A stretch of DNA of 23,851 nt from Saprolegnia diclina VS20 (taxonomy: Eukaryota > Oomycota > Saprolegniomycetes > Saprolegniales > Saprolegniaceae): the NCBI RefSeq assembly GCF_000281045.1, contig NW_008246125.1, forward strand, positions 289,118-312,968, in the 5' to 3' direction. Positions 9,714-18,633 of this stretch are shown piece by piece (position 1 is the first letter of the stretch; each line of letters begins with the position of its first letter). The notes below the pieces were generated by a model. It did not search any database. It was not told the DNA's origin and was given only the letters and a program-made list of their open reading frames with translations. The position numbers were made by a program, and so were the translations under genes.

Positions 9714-10561
9714 TCACGCTGTACCGGCTTGCGAGCCCATTGCGATACTTGGAAAGAAGTAGGCGGGCGCTCCCGGGTTCTATATCCACTGAGCGACGCT
9801 AGGATGGACAAAGGTGGTTGTACCTGGTCGTCGACCCACACCATGCTTTCGCGAAGGAGGACGTTGAGGGCAATCGTGCTGCGGTTGACGTCCCAGAGAA
9901 GCTTCTCCGCGAGAAGAGCCGTCGTGACCATGCCCTGCGCTTCCTGCGCGAGAAGCAAGATGGCCGAGTGGTCTTGGCTCAACTCGACGGGAACCGTGAC
10001 GATCTGTATCCAAAAGCTTGTTCAGCAAAAAACATGGATGATTATCATGCAGCGTACCATCGTTTTGGCGCCGAGTTCAATCACTTGGAAGCCTTCGCCG
10101 AGCACCTTGAGCTTCTTCACGGAGCGCTTGATGTCGTCCTCAGAAATGCGCTGCATGCGCGGACCCCGCTTCTTGTCGAGGAGACGAAGGAGCTCGTGGA
10201 TTGGGATGAGGCCGCCGTTCTTAGGCCGCGTGAGGATGCACACCTCGATGATCTGGACGCCCAGCTCGTAGTAAAAGTCGCCCATGTCGAGGAGTTCGGA
10301 CCAGAAACCTTTCTGCGACGCTAGCGGGTCGACGCCGATCTTGGAGCACATGACCTGGAAGCGCATGCGGAATGCCGGGTCTTTCTTGATCTGCGTCTTG
10401 TACTTGACAGCGAAGGCCTCGAGGTTCGCCTTGAAGACGTCGAGCTGCGCCTGGACGTGCACGAGGTGGCTCTGCGTGAGCTGCGTCCCGACCTCCTCAT
10501 ATGCCTTCTTCTGATCCTGCTTCCACTTGACGGCGCCGATGCCCATCTTGCCGCGACGCAT
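9714..10561 (-). CDS. SNF8: ESCRT-II subunit VPS22/SNF8
   Basis: Three exons read downward: 10058-10561, 9824-10003 and 9714-9779, giving 249 residues (animal SNF8 is about 258). VPS22 is part of ESCRT-II, which acts on endosomes in sorting ubiquitinated membrane proteins into multivesicular bodies. The start MRRGKMGIGA matches the family N-terminus. IGVDPLASQKGFWSELLDMG and DFYYELGVQIIEVC are the most conserved family blocks; a winged-helix part follows, with SQDHSAILLLAQEAQGMVTT, and the protein ends NPGAPAYFFPSIAMGSQAGT. The introns at 10004-10057 (54 bp) and 9780-9823 (44 bp) are both phase 0, and the junctions restore the family alignment without gaps. The gene is convergent with the second MFS copy. 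Confidence 0.95.
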
Positions 10562-11085
10562 CTTCTGCTTGTCTCGGACGCCGGATTTCAGTTAGTCGAG
10601 GTGCAGCAACTAAAACCGCATGCCTCGCAGTATCCGGCGCGTCGGATACTTCAATGGCACTAGATTCATTACGCTGTAAGTTGAGCATTCATAGTATATT
10701 TCAACCTTTATATACAAAAATGGAGATTCGGTTTGAAATTATTAAACTATTTTGCTATTAATTCTCGATTTGGTCGAAGGCAACATAGCACGTAAATTGT
10801 GTGGAATAAGACTTTCGAGTATCAAAACGATGAGCTGCACCCAATTTTCTGTACAAAGCACTGCAATCTTATTGACCCTTGGCGCTGCTCCGTTGCTATA
10901 TGGAGTGGAAACAGAGCACTCCTGTAGCGCTATAAGAATTAATATTGATTCGGATGCATTGAATAACAAGATCGAAGCGGCTTTTCTTATGTCTGCTCTC
11001 TCTCAGATGACGACGAAGTGCAGTTTGAAGTTGGCGTTGGATTGGCAGAAATGGGGCCAATCAGCACATTGCTTTCCTGAACACG
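10562..11085. other. AT-rich divergent intergenic region
   Basis: This 524-bp spacer lies between the starts of VPS22 (minus) and the unknown gene at 11086 (plus). From about 10680 to 10970 it is AT-rich and unlike the coding DNA around it. A CCAAT box at 11057 (GGCCAATCAGC) and an ATTGG at about 11040 lie within 50 bp of the plus-strand start, so the proximal promoter of that gene is probably here. Open frames in this stretch have no gene-like features. Confidence 0.4.
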
Positions 11086-11660
11086 ATGTCCGTGCCTGCA
11101 CGAGGCGCTGCGGCAGTGACGCTGCGACCAGCGCTCCAAGCTCTGAAGCAGCGCGCTGAGATTGCGCTAGAGAAGCGGTCGGGTGACGTCGTCGTCTTTA
11201 GCAAGAACCTCGACGACAGTAACGTCGGCGTCACCGACGTCAGCTTCGAGCACCGCAAGGACGAAAAACAAGTGAGCTTATATTTTACGTCCAAGCCCGA
11301 GGGACTTTTGGCCTACCGCCACGCTGCGGCCAAGCTGTCGCACATCGAAGGCGTCGACCTGCAGTACACGCCCCAGTTTGGGCAGTCGCGCATCTCATTT
11401 CCGTGGCACACGTTTTGGGCGCTCGCCGAGACAGAGCAGCTTGGACAGCTCTCGCCACGCGGGGAGCCACTGTTGCAACTCACACCCCGGGACCTTCACG
11501 ATGCCATGGATCCGTAAGTGATATGTATGTCCTTCAACCATTGAGGCTAATTCTATGCATGACACATGCGAGTAGGAGCCAAGACGCAACGGGGACGGGC
11601 GAAACCTGGACACAACACTTTGTCGACATTGAAGGCGTCCACAATCCCACGGATGCATAG
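11086..11660 (+). CDS. Unrecognised 170-residue protein
   Basis: Two exons, 11086-11513 and 11576-11660, joined across a 62-bp intron (GTAAGT...GAGTAG) that splits a proline codon; exon lengths sum to a multiple of three. The protein starts MSVPARGAAAVTLRPALQAL, a basic amphipathic stretch lacking acidic residues, which could be a mitochondrial targeting peptide (inference). The middle contains VVVFSKNLDDSNVGVTDVSF and the later part SRISFPWHTFWALAETEQLG. No family was recognised. The ATG at 11086 is supported by a CCAAT box 29 bp upstream and by coding composition that begins there. It has no paralogue in the window. Confidence 0.7.
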
Positions 11661-11763
11661 TAGCAGAGCAGCCGTGCCACGAGAGACCAAGGAGTAGATT
11701 ATGCAATGTCATCGCCCAAACTCGGCTGCTTCAACGACTTGGCTCTGCGTCGCGGCTATAAAC

Positions 11764-12034
11764 ATGGCGCGTCTCGTACCCGTCGACTCGACACATCGAG
11801 GCGAAGCTGTAGAAGCAATAGCAGCTGCCACAAGCGTACATTGTGTTCGCGAAAGCGTTGAGCGCTGTCACCGTAGTCGTCTCGGCCGCTGGCGTTGCGC
11901 TGAGTAGCTTGCTGCGCTTGAAAATGGCGCGACCTTCCCCGTCCCCCATTACATCGATTACGCCAACACGCGAAATATCCTTGTCGCCTTGTGATTGGTC
12001 TAAATCCGATTCATCACGCTACGTGGACCTCTGA
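11764..12034 (+). CDS. Tentative small single-pass membrane protein
   Basis: A possible two-exon gene: ATG at 11764, exon 11764-11775, intron 11776-11821 (46 bp, GTACCC...CAATAG, phase 0, typical of local introns), exon 11822-12034, giving 74 residues. The protein would start MARLQLPQAYIVFAKALSAV and continue with a hydrophobic stretch (VTVVVSAAGVALSSLL), then a Pro/Ser-rich tail. A longer start at 11701 is also in frame. A sequence TATAAAC lies just before the ATG. The opposite strand has a frame from 11949 that is equally open, so strand is uncertain. No family is recognised. Confidence 0.3.
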
Positions 12035-12279
12035 CCCAACACCCTGTATTATTTTATATCCTGTGGCTATGAAATTCAAATCTTTAGAAGTACGCTTGTT
12101 TAAACCTACCAATACCTTTATTAAATCATATTACCGTATATTCGATACCCATGGCATGACGTGGCCCGTGCGAAAGAACGTTTTGGGCGGTGGTTTTATT
12201 GCCACCTGGAAGACTTGGACTTTGTATGGGGCCGAGGGGCCTTGGACTTCATTTTCGCTTTTCGTTTCCGACGCAGAAG
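12035..12279. promoter_or_regulatory. Upstream region of SAR1
   Basis: About 245 bp between the tentative small gene and SAR1. The first half is AT-rich; the second half contains a run of short plus-strand codons without a start. No certain promoter element was identified, though GATTGG occurs slightly upstream at about 11994. The SAR1 transcription start most likely lies in the last 100 bp. Confidence 0.3.
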
Positions 12280-12958
12280 ATGTTCTTTGTTGACTGGTTC
12301 TACGGCGTCTTGGGCTTCCTCGGTACGGCCATAATGGAGCGACCTGCGGAAGGTTGATCTCTGTACATGCAGGTCTCCACCGCAAGAACGCCAAGATCTT
12401 GTTCCTTGGCTTGGATAACGCCGGTAAGACGACGCTCCTCCACATGCTCAAGGACGACCGCGTTGCCGTGCACGAGCCGACGTTGCACCCGAGTACGTAC
12501 CCATCGACATGCTAAGAGAGCCCTGTGCTAATGGTGGAGCATTAGACTCGGAAGAACTCATTATTGGCAAGCTTCGCCTTCGCACGTTCGACTTGGGCGG
12601 CCACGAAACCGCTCGCAAGCTCTGGCGCGACTACTTTGCCACGGTTGACGGTGTCGTCTTTCTTGTCGATGCTCTCGACCGCGACCGCTTCCCTGAGTCG
12701 AAGCGCGAGTTGGACACGCTCCTCGGCTGCGACGAGCTCGCCAACGTCCCGTTCCTTGTCTTGGGCAACAAGATTGATATCCCGCGCGCCGCCTCGGAGG
12801 ACGAGCTTCGCGCGGCCCTTGGCCTTTACGAAACGTACGGCAAGGAGGCCCGTGGTGACCGTGACGCCAACATTCGCCCGATCGAACTGTACATGTGCTC
12901 GGTCGTGCGGCGAATGGGGTACGCCGACGGCTTCCGCTGGATGGCGCAGTTCCTATAA
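12280..12958 (+). CDS. SAR1: Small GTPase SAR1
   Basis: Three exons, 12280-12322, 12373-12492 and 12546-12958, giving 191 residues, the normal size. SAR1 starts COPII coat assembly at ER exit sites: on GTP binding it inserts its N-terminal helix into the ER membrane and recruits Sec23/24. All family marks are present: the amphipathic [15 protein letters not shown], the P-loop GLDNAGKTT (about residues 27-35), the switch-I threonine in PTLHPN, the switch-II motif [20 protein letters not shown], and the CSVVRRMGY guanine-binding end. The intron at 12323-12372 (50 bp) falls right after the membrane helix and the one at 12493-12545 (53 bp) within switch I. No key residue is missing. Confidence 0.97.
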
Positions 12959-13252
12959 GCAACGACTCGACGCGACGCGCAGCTCGACTACACGCAATCG
13001 CCTTGCATTTTATTTTTAAAGCTAAAAAAACTGACCCCGTTGTCGGATTTTCTCGTGCTTGTACGTTTCGCTATACACTGCTAAGCAGATCATGATGCGT
13101 ATTCGTGCGACCTTGCCCATCGACATGGCGAGCCGTCGGCGCCTATTCCTGGGGGCTTGCCCGCTAAAGATAGCCTTCGCCTTTCGCTCTTCCCGCGATG
13201 CTCAAGCTCATTCCGCATCCCGCGCGCCTGAGCCTACTCGACTCGGTGAGCT

Positions 13253-14169
13253 ATGGTGCGCCAGCTCTTTTTGCTCCTTGGGGCTGTCGCTGCCCACTCG
13301 TGGATTGGTAGTTAAGTCTTCGTGCTGCATGGTATCTGACGAGGCGATGCTAGAGTGCTCCGACTATCTCATGACGTCGGTGGAAGACCGCAACTACTGG
13401 GACGCGTCCAAGTGCTTCGGGTATCCCCGTTGCTCGGCAGCCCGTACGACTACTGTCGAAATTGCACAGCTCATTGCTGGTTGTAGGCAACGGTGTCTTT
13501 GGCAACGAAGGCTCGCTCGACTACCAGTCCGCGAAGGGCAACTCGTGTCAATGCGCGCAAGGCTCGAACAACGCTTACACGTCGACATATCCCAAGGCGA
13601 CGTACGTGCCCGGGCAGCGCGTCTGCCTCGCGTACCCTGCCAAGAACCACGTGGCGGACCATTGCACGAACCAGTACATTCCGGACAACGGCATGACCAT
13701 CTACCGGTCGACGGTCGGCGCGACGGCCGACCCTGCCCTAGGCCAGTGGCCCGTTCAGTACCCCAACACAACCAACGGCGAGCACGCGAACGGCGTCATC
13801 GACTACAAAGGGTTCCAGAACTGCCCGAAATTCTGCGAAAACATGCCCAACGCGTTTTGCTCGCTCTGCTTTGACCTGGAGCCGGACCTCGCGCTCGGCA
13901 CGTACACGTTCCACTGGGAGTGGCTCTTCAACGCCAATCAAGCCAAGTACATATCGTGCTGGGAGGCTGACGTCGTCCAGTCCAAGTCCCACCCGACGCC
14001 AAGTTTCTTGCCATCAACGACGGCGGCTCCGCAACCTCTCTCACCACCCGGATCGACGCCTGCACCGATGCCCTACCCGAGCGTCACACCGTCAGTGCAG
14101 CCAACGCCGGCTCCGACCAATAAGTACGGTCCGTCGGGGACGGGCAGCGACTACTTCGATTGCGACTAG
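13253..14169 (+). CDS. Secreted LPMO-like protein with N-terminal histidine
   Basis: Three exons, 13253-13307, 13354-13443 and 13487-14169, giving 275 residues. A short signal peptide, MVRQLFLLLGAVAA, is predicted to be cut just before HSWIECSDY, leaving histidine as residue 1, as lytic polysaccharide monooxygenases (LPMOs) need for the copper histidine brace. The body is Cys-rich (VCLAYPAKNHVADHC, CPKFCENMPNAFCSLCFD) and ends with GTYTFHWEWLFNA followed by KYISCWEADV, a pattern like the LPMO end where an aromatic residue sits axial to copper. A Thr/Pro/Ser-rich tail of about 50 residues follows, probably an O-glycosylated linker. A secreted copper oxidase acting on polysaccharide is the inference; the exact family is not certain. 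The second intron (13444-13486) has alternative donors nearby. Confidence 0.78.
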
Positions 14170-14366
14170 CGACTACCACCCTTGTGACGTTGGCTACTTC
14201 TTTCAGGATACTTCTGCGTCCATGTTGTGCAAACTTGCTACTCATTCGACCTAAATTTTCTCACGACTATTTCCGGGTGTGTTATCTTGTTATTACCGCT
14301 TGCGAGCAATAGTAACAGGGTAGTGTATTTGGTCCACGAGCGAGTGATTATGCTCAGCGTTTGTAC

Positions 14367-15584
14367 TTAGTGCTGGCCGAGAACCCACGGGTGCTGTGCA
14401 ATCTGCTCGACCGTGAGCCGTTGCCGCGGGTCATGGACGACCAGCATCTTATTGAGGAGGTCCCGGACACTTCGACTCACGTGATGCATGCCCCACGAGT
14501 CGAGCATCTCGTTGAGCCGGCCTGTCGCGATCATCTGGAAACGTGGGTCCACGTCGTCGGGCCGCTCGAACGGCGGCGCACCCGTCACCATGATGAAGAG
14601 CATGACGCCCGTTGACCAAATATCGGCCGCAAACCCATTGAACGGCACTTGGTTCCGGTAGATCTACAAGCACACAAAATGAGAAAATGTGATATTATTG
14701 CAAAGGTTGGCGGACCTCGGGCGGCATGTAAAAGATCTTGCCCACGGCGCCAGCGGGCGGCAAGGAGTATGTCATGCCCTGTGCGTCAACGGGGATGCCA
14801 ATGCACAGCCCAAAGTCGATAATCTACACGGGGCATTCGGGAATATGTGAGACGTCGAGTGATTGGACCTTGGAGATGCTGCCATCGAGGAGAACGTTTT
14901 CAAGCGACATGTCTCGGTGGCAAATCAACCGGTGTTGGAGGTACGAGAGGCCGTTGAGCACTTGGGCGAACCAGTGCCGGCACTCGCCTTCGTCCATGGC
15001 GCCGCCGCTCTCGACAAGCGAGAAGAGCTCGCCGCCTTTGCAGAAGGGCAGCACCGCATAGATAAATTCGGGGTCGTGGAGGCACTCGAGCTACGACGCG
15101 CATCAAGCATGGATCGAGCGTGCAATCACTGTCGTACCAGCGGCAGAACATTCGGATGACCCGGCGTCGAGAGGTACTGCTGCGTTGCGAGCTCGACCAT
15201 GGGATTCTCCTGGAGGTTGCCCTGCTCGATGATGGCCTTGCTCATGACTTTGATCGCGACTTCGAGGTTCGTCCGCACAAAGACGCCCGAGCCGTTCGGG
15301 TGCGGCGTCAGCTCCACGGCGTGCTTGACCTTACCATAAATACACTTGCGCAGCGTGCGCACAAACTCGTAGACATGCCCCGAGCCCGAGAAGAGGCATG
15401 GCACGACGCCGACGCCGAGGATCTCGCAGTTGCGCAGCTCCGCGTTCATGAAGTGGACCTCTTGGGGTATGGCCGAGCCGATGCCACCGTCGTCGTGGAG
15501 CTCGCTGCCCGTGCGGAAGATCTGGTCCGTCGGCGCGATGCGGATACCGAGCGCATGGAGCTGCGCCACAAGATCTTGGCTCAT
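14367..15584 (-). CDS. CAMK-like protein kinase with degenerate glycine loop
   Basis: Four exons read downward: 15138-15584, 14869-15090, 14716-14823 and 14367-14663, giving 357 residues; all introns (47, 45 and 52 bp) are phase 0. A 70-residue N-terminal region precedes a full kinase domain: VAIKVMSK with the ATP-binding Lys112, a helix-C Glu near 131, CHRDMSLENVLLD with catalytic Asp209 and Asn214, DFG at 226-228, PPE for APE at 257-259, and ADIWSTGVMLFIMVTGAPPF. The overall look is CAMK/SNF1-like. Oddly, the ATP loop reads LRKCIYGKV: of the three usual glycines only the last remains, with Arg and Cys in the other places. Since Lys, HRD and DFG are intact, activity is plausible. The C-terminus ends right after the domain, with no extra regulatory part. 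Confidence 0.9.
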
Positions 15585-16477
15585 GGCTGCAAAATCGCGA
15601 TTCCGGAAACCGATGTCGGTCGCCTCCGGCTTCTCAGACCGGAATGTTTTCGTTTGAATTATATTATTTCCGGCTCACTTGAGATCCAGTGTATTGTAAT
15701 GGGGTGTTTTTTAAATCGAACGGCGCACTTCCAGCAGCCTCATCGGCAGAGTCGAGACTACAACCAGGTGCACGGATGCATGACCCTCTCTGCGCAATCC
15801 AGTGTGTCGCGGCCGCATTGCTCGCCAGTCGTCGCTGCGTTTTCTACTACGTACTGGGCGCAACAGCAACTGGACAATCAGAGTGCATCTTCAGCCGTTG
15901 GAACGCAACAAACCCGCCAAGTGCAGAACAGGGGCCATGCACTGGCACTCTATCGAGGTGCAGTCCGAGTCATACTATGAGTGGACTATTAAGACCATCT
16001 ATTGGAGTAGTTCAACATCTTTGGCAGCGTGGCGATCGAATCAAGGAACGCGCGTCGCCTCGGACCGCGTACTAACGCTGTGACTGTGTGTTAGCAGCGG
16101 CGGCATGGTCGCATGTGGCTATAGACACGGGCCTCGATTGATCGGCCACAGAGCCAAGTCCAAGCGAACCCAAGATCACTTTGGCTTCACTGGTCAAGAC
16201 GGCGAGCGATCTCAACTTCCTGCACTTGCCAACTGCCGATCAAGATCGGCTGCTGTGCGCACGCGATTGGCGAAAATAGTTTCATTTCAACCAATCATTG
16301 CTAGGAACAAGTCGTTAGGCGACGCGGATTGGGTAAAAAGTGCACTTTGCATTTTGCGCCGCGATGCTGCTCCGAGCTGCGGTAGGATCGGCTGGCCCAT
16401 CGCGCTCACATCTCCTCACGACATGTGGTGGTATCTCATTGTAGATCTTTCGTGTATCTCTCGGCTACAACCTCGCC
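15585..16477. other. 893-bp region with unresolved small open frames
   Basis: The stretch lies between the starts of the kinase (minus) and the phosphatase (plus). Plus-strand frames between about 15699 and 16083 stay open in all three phases. Intron-like segments such as GTACTG...CTTCAG (15847-15890) could join an ATG at 15776 (MHDPLCAIQCVAAALLA, signal-like) to later pieces, but at least three spliced readings are equally good. No family match helps. A CCAAT box at about 16290 and ATTGG motifs in 16265-16335 probably belong to the phosphatase promoter. Confidence 0.25.
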
Positions 16478-17098
16478 ATGAAGGTGCTCGCGAACCGATC
16501 GTGGTGGTCCCGCATCGACGACCACATCATCCTTGGCGCGCTGCCCTTGGCCGACCGCGGCCACCATCTTCTTGTGGGACTTGTAGCGAGTTCGCTTGCG
16601 TGTTGTTCTCACGTGCACCTATCTGTGGAATGCATTAGCTTCAAAGAGAAGGTGTTGCCGCTGTCGTCACTATGAACGAACCGTTTGAGATGCAGCCCAC
16701 CCGACTGGGGCGCCCCGTGACGCCTGGTACACAGATCGATGCCCATTCCATGGAACGAACGCTGCGTAGATGACTGGCGCGAGCTCGGTATTGTGCAACA
16801 CCTGGCAGCGACCCGAGACTTTGCGCCACCGACGCTCGACAGTCTCGCATCGTGCGTCACGTTTGTTGCTGACCACGTCGCGCGCGGCGAGACGGTCTAC
16901 GTGCACTGCAAGGCTGGGCGCGGACGCAGCACGATCGTCGTGGCCGCATACTTTATGCAGGCGCACGACTGGTCCATCGACCAAGCGCTGGATTTCATCA
17001 AGCAAAAGCGACCGCACATTGCAAAGTCCAGGGCAATTCTGCGGCAGTTTCAAGCCCACTTGGCCGCCCAACGACCCGACGTAATTCCATTAGAATAA
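16478..17098 (+). CDS. PTPMT1-like dual-specificity phosphatase
   Basis: Three exons: 16478-16573 (or 16582), 16639-16726 and 16770-17098, giving 170 or 173 residues. The match to PTPMT1 (mitochondrial phosphatidylglycerophosphate phosphatase of cardiolipin synthesis) and its plant PLIP relatives covers the length: IDDHIILGALPL, VAAVVTMNEPFE, DDWRELGIVQHL, and the active site VYVHCKAGRGRSTIVVAAY with nucleophile Cys near residue 108, its Arg (CX5R) and likely general acid Asp near 78. The first donor is ambiguous: GTGGGA at 16574 aligns better, GTAGCG at 16583 looks more like local donors. The N-terminus has no clear mitochondrial signal. Whether the substrate is a lipid or a protein cannot be told from sequence. 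Confidence 0.88.
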
Positions 17099-17658
17099 AT
17101 ATGCTTGCGCGCCGATCCTGCAGAGTACGAGACACAAATGGAGGTCCAAGTCCGACGACCATGCATCGTTACCGGTCTTTCAATCATTGCTGATCACCAC
17201 GCGTCCATTATCGACACCGAACCTCCAGCCGGTGGCGGGGACAGAGCGTTCTTTTCGGCTCTTTGGATCTTTGGATGATACTTTTCGTGGTGCACTCCGA
17301 GTCGGAACAGTATGATGCAACGAAAGCGCTCGGTTGATTTGGTGAGCATTCTTTGGATGAGTGAACCGTTCTGCGGTATGCAGCAGTAGCAATGATCGAG
17401 TCGTCCGCCGACATGGCATTGAACCGCGAATTCATGGCCCCGTGTTAAAGAAACACACATCGAAGTATCAAGCAACGTGAAGCCATCTCTTCGGTACCCC
17501 ACGCATCGAGCCGCCGTAAAGCTCTAAAATCTTGGTGCTAGTACGAGTCAAAGCGTTTCCGAATTTTTGGTGTAGCTCCATGGTGTGTTTGTGACTATCG
17601 ATTGCCGTACACTTTCACATAAAATATGGAGCCAAAATCGCCACTTGCTCGTTAGTTA
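17099..17658. other. Spacer between convergent genes, no clear gene
   Basis: This 560-bp stretch lies between the 3' end of the phosphatase (plus) and the 3' end of the methyltransferase (minus). A minus-strand frame of about 102 codons (17194-17502) begins with an ATG, MGYRRDGFTLLDTSMCVSL, but its codon use differs from the real genes and it shows no domain. It is listed as unsupported. No repeats or RNA genes were seen. Confidence 0.3.
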
Positions 17659-18501
17659 CTACGGCGCAAAGGTAAAGTGGTAGATGCCTTCGTCCGTCGT
17701 CGGCGCGACCCACTGGAAGCCCTCCGCGCGCGCACACGCCAATACGTAGTCGATCGAGACGTTGCGCTTCGTGTACGCGAGCAAGAAGAGATGGTTGGGG
17801 CGCCGCGACAGGAAATGGCTGGCGGACGCGAAGAGCGGTGCCACGTACGCCTTCTCGTAAATGATATCGGCGCCGAGGAGCACATCGTAGCACCCCTTCG
17901 TCTCGGGTGTGAGCTCCGTGCCCCAGAGCAGCTGCTTGCAGCACGCCGTAGGGTCCATGCCGTTCAGCTTGCAGTTGTCAATGAGTACCGGCATCGACTC
18001 GTCGTCTCCGTCCTATGTGCGAGGCATGAGGGGCCTTGCGAACAAGGAAGAACTTACCGTGATGAGTACGTTCGCACCGAGCTTGCCAGCAAGAATGCCA
18101 CAGAGACCGAGACCACTCCCAAACTACAAGCATGAGTCATTTGCAGAGATGCACCACGAGGCTACCTCGAGCACGCGCTTGCCCTCAAACAAGGACTTGT
18201 GACGGAACATGAAGTCCGAGAGAAAGTCGCCGGCGCGCCAGAGTGTGAGACCCGTGCTGTTGAGTGTCTGGCCAATGTCGCGGCGCAGGCCATTGAGGCG
18301 GATCTCAATGTCGTCGCCAAACGTAAAGCAGAATGACTCGTCGTTCGGACCCTTGGCCTCTTCGAGCGCCGACTGCACGCCTTTCCGGACATCGAAATCG
18401 TTCTCGTCATCGCCGACGTCGATGCCGCGCTCCATTGCAAACTCGCGGAGCGCGGCGAGCGCGTCGGCCGAGAGGCCAATGTCATCGTCCTGTTGCATCA
18501 T
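17659..18501 (-). CDS. Methyltransf_16-type SAM methyltransferase
   Basis: Three exons read downward: 18166-18501, 18058-18123 and 17659-18012, giving 251 residues; both introns (42 and 45 bp) are phase 0. It belongs to the seven-beta-strand methyltransferases akin to the METTL21/FAM86 lysine methyltransferases. The SAM-binding motif I is formed across a splice junction, KRVLE/FGSGLGLCGI; then come NVLIT/DGDDESMPVLIDNC (acidic loop and motif after it), YDVLLGADIIYEKAYVAPLF (motif with catalytic-face residues) and LFLLAYTKRNVSIDYVLA. About 70 acidic residues-rich positions precede the domain. The substrate is unknown. Two ATGs, 18501 and 18498, are adjacent. The gene is head to head with the Cwc2-like gene, 132 bp apart. 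Confidence 0.87.
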
Positions 18502-18633
18502 CGTGCTGCTGCCAATTGTCGGAATCCGCCAATCAGCCGTCGCAATGTCGCTTGCTTTCTATTGCTTTTTAAGCTGCTTGCGTGCAGGAAAGGTCGAAGT
18601 TTTGACCAATCGCAGTTCACCGACCGAGACAAG
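18502..18633. promoter_or_regulatory. Bidirectional promoter with CCAAT boxes
   Basis: This 132-bp spacer separates the methyltransferase (minus) and the Cwc2-like splicing factor (plus). CCAAT pentamers start at 18512, 18529 and 18606. No TATA box is apparent. Both genes are likely driven from here, an inference from the head-to-head layout. Confidence 0.45.

Noticed and set aside
17194-17502. A 102-codon minus-strand frame between phosphatase and methyltransferase
   Set aside because: It starts with ATG, but codon use lacks the local G/C third-position bias and no motif or neighbour supports it.
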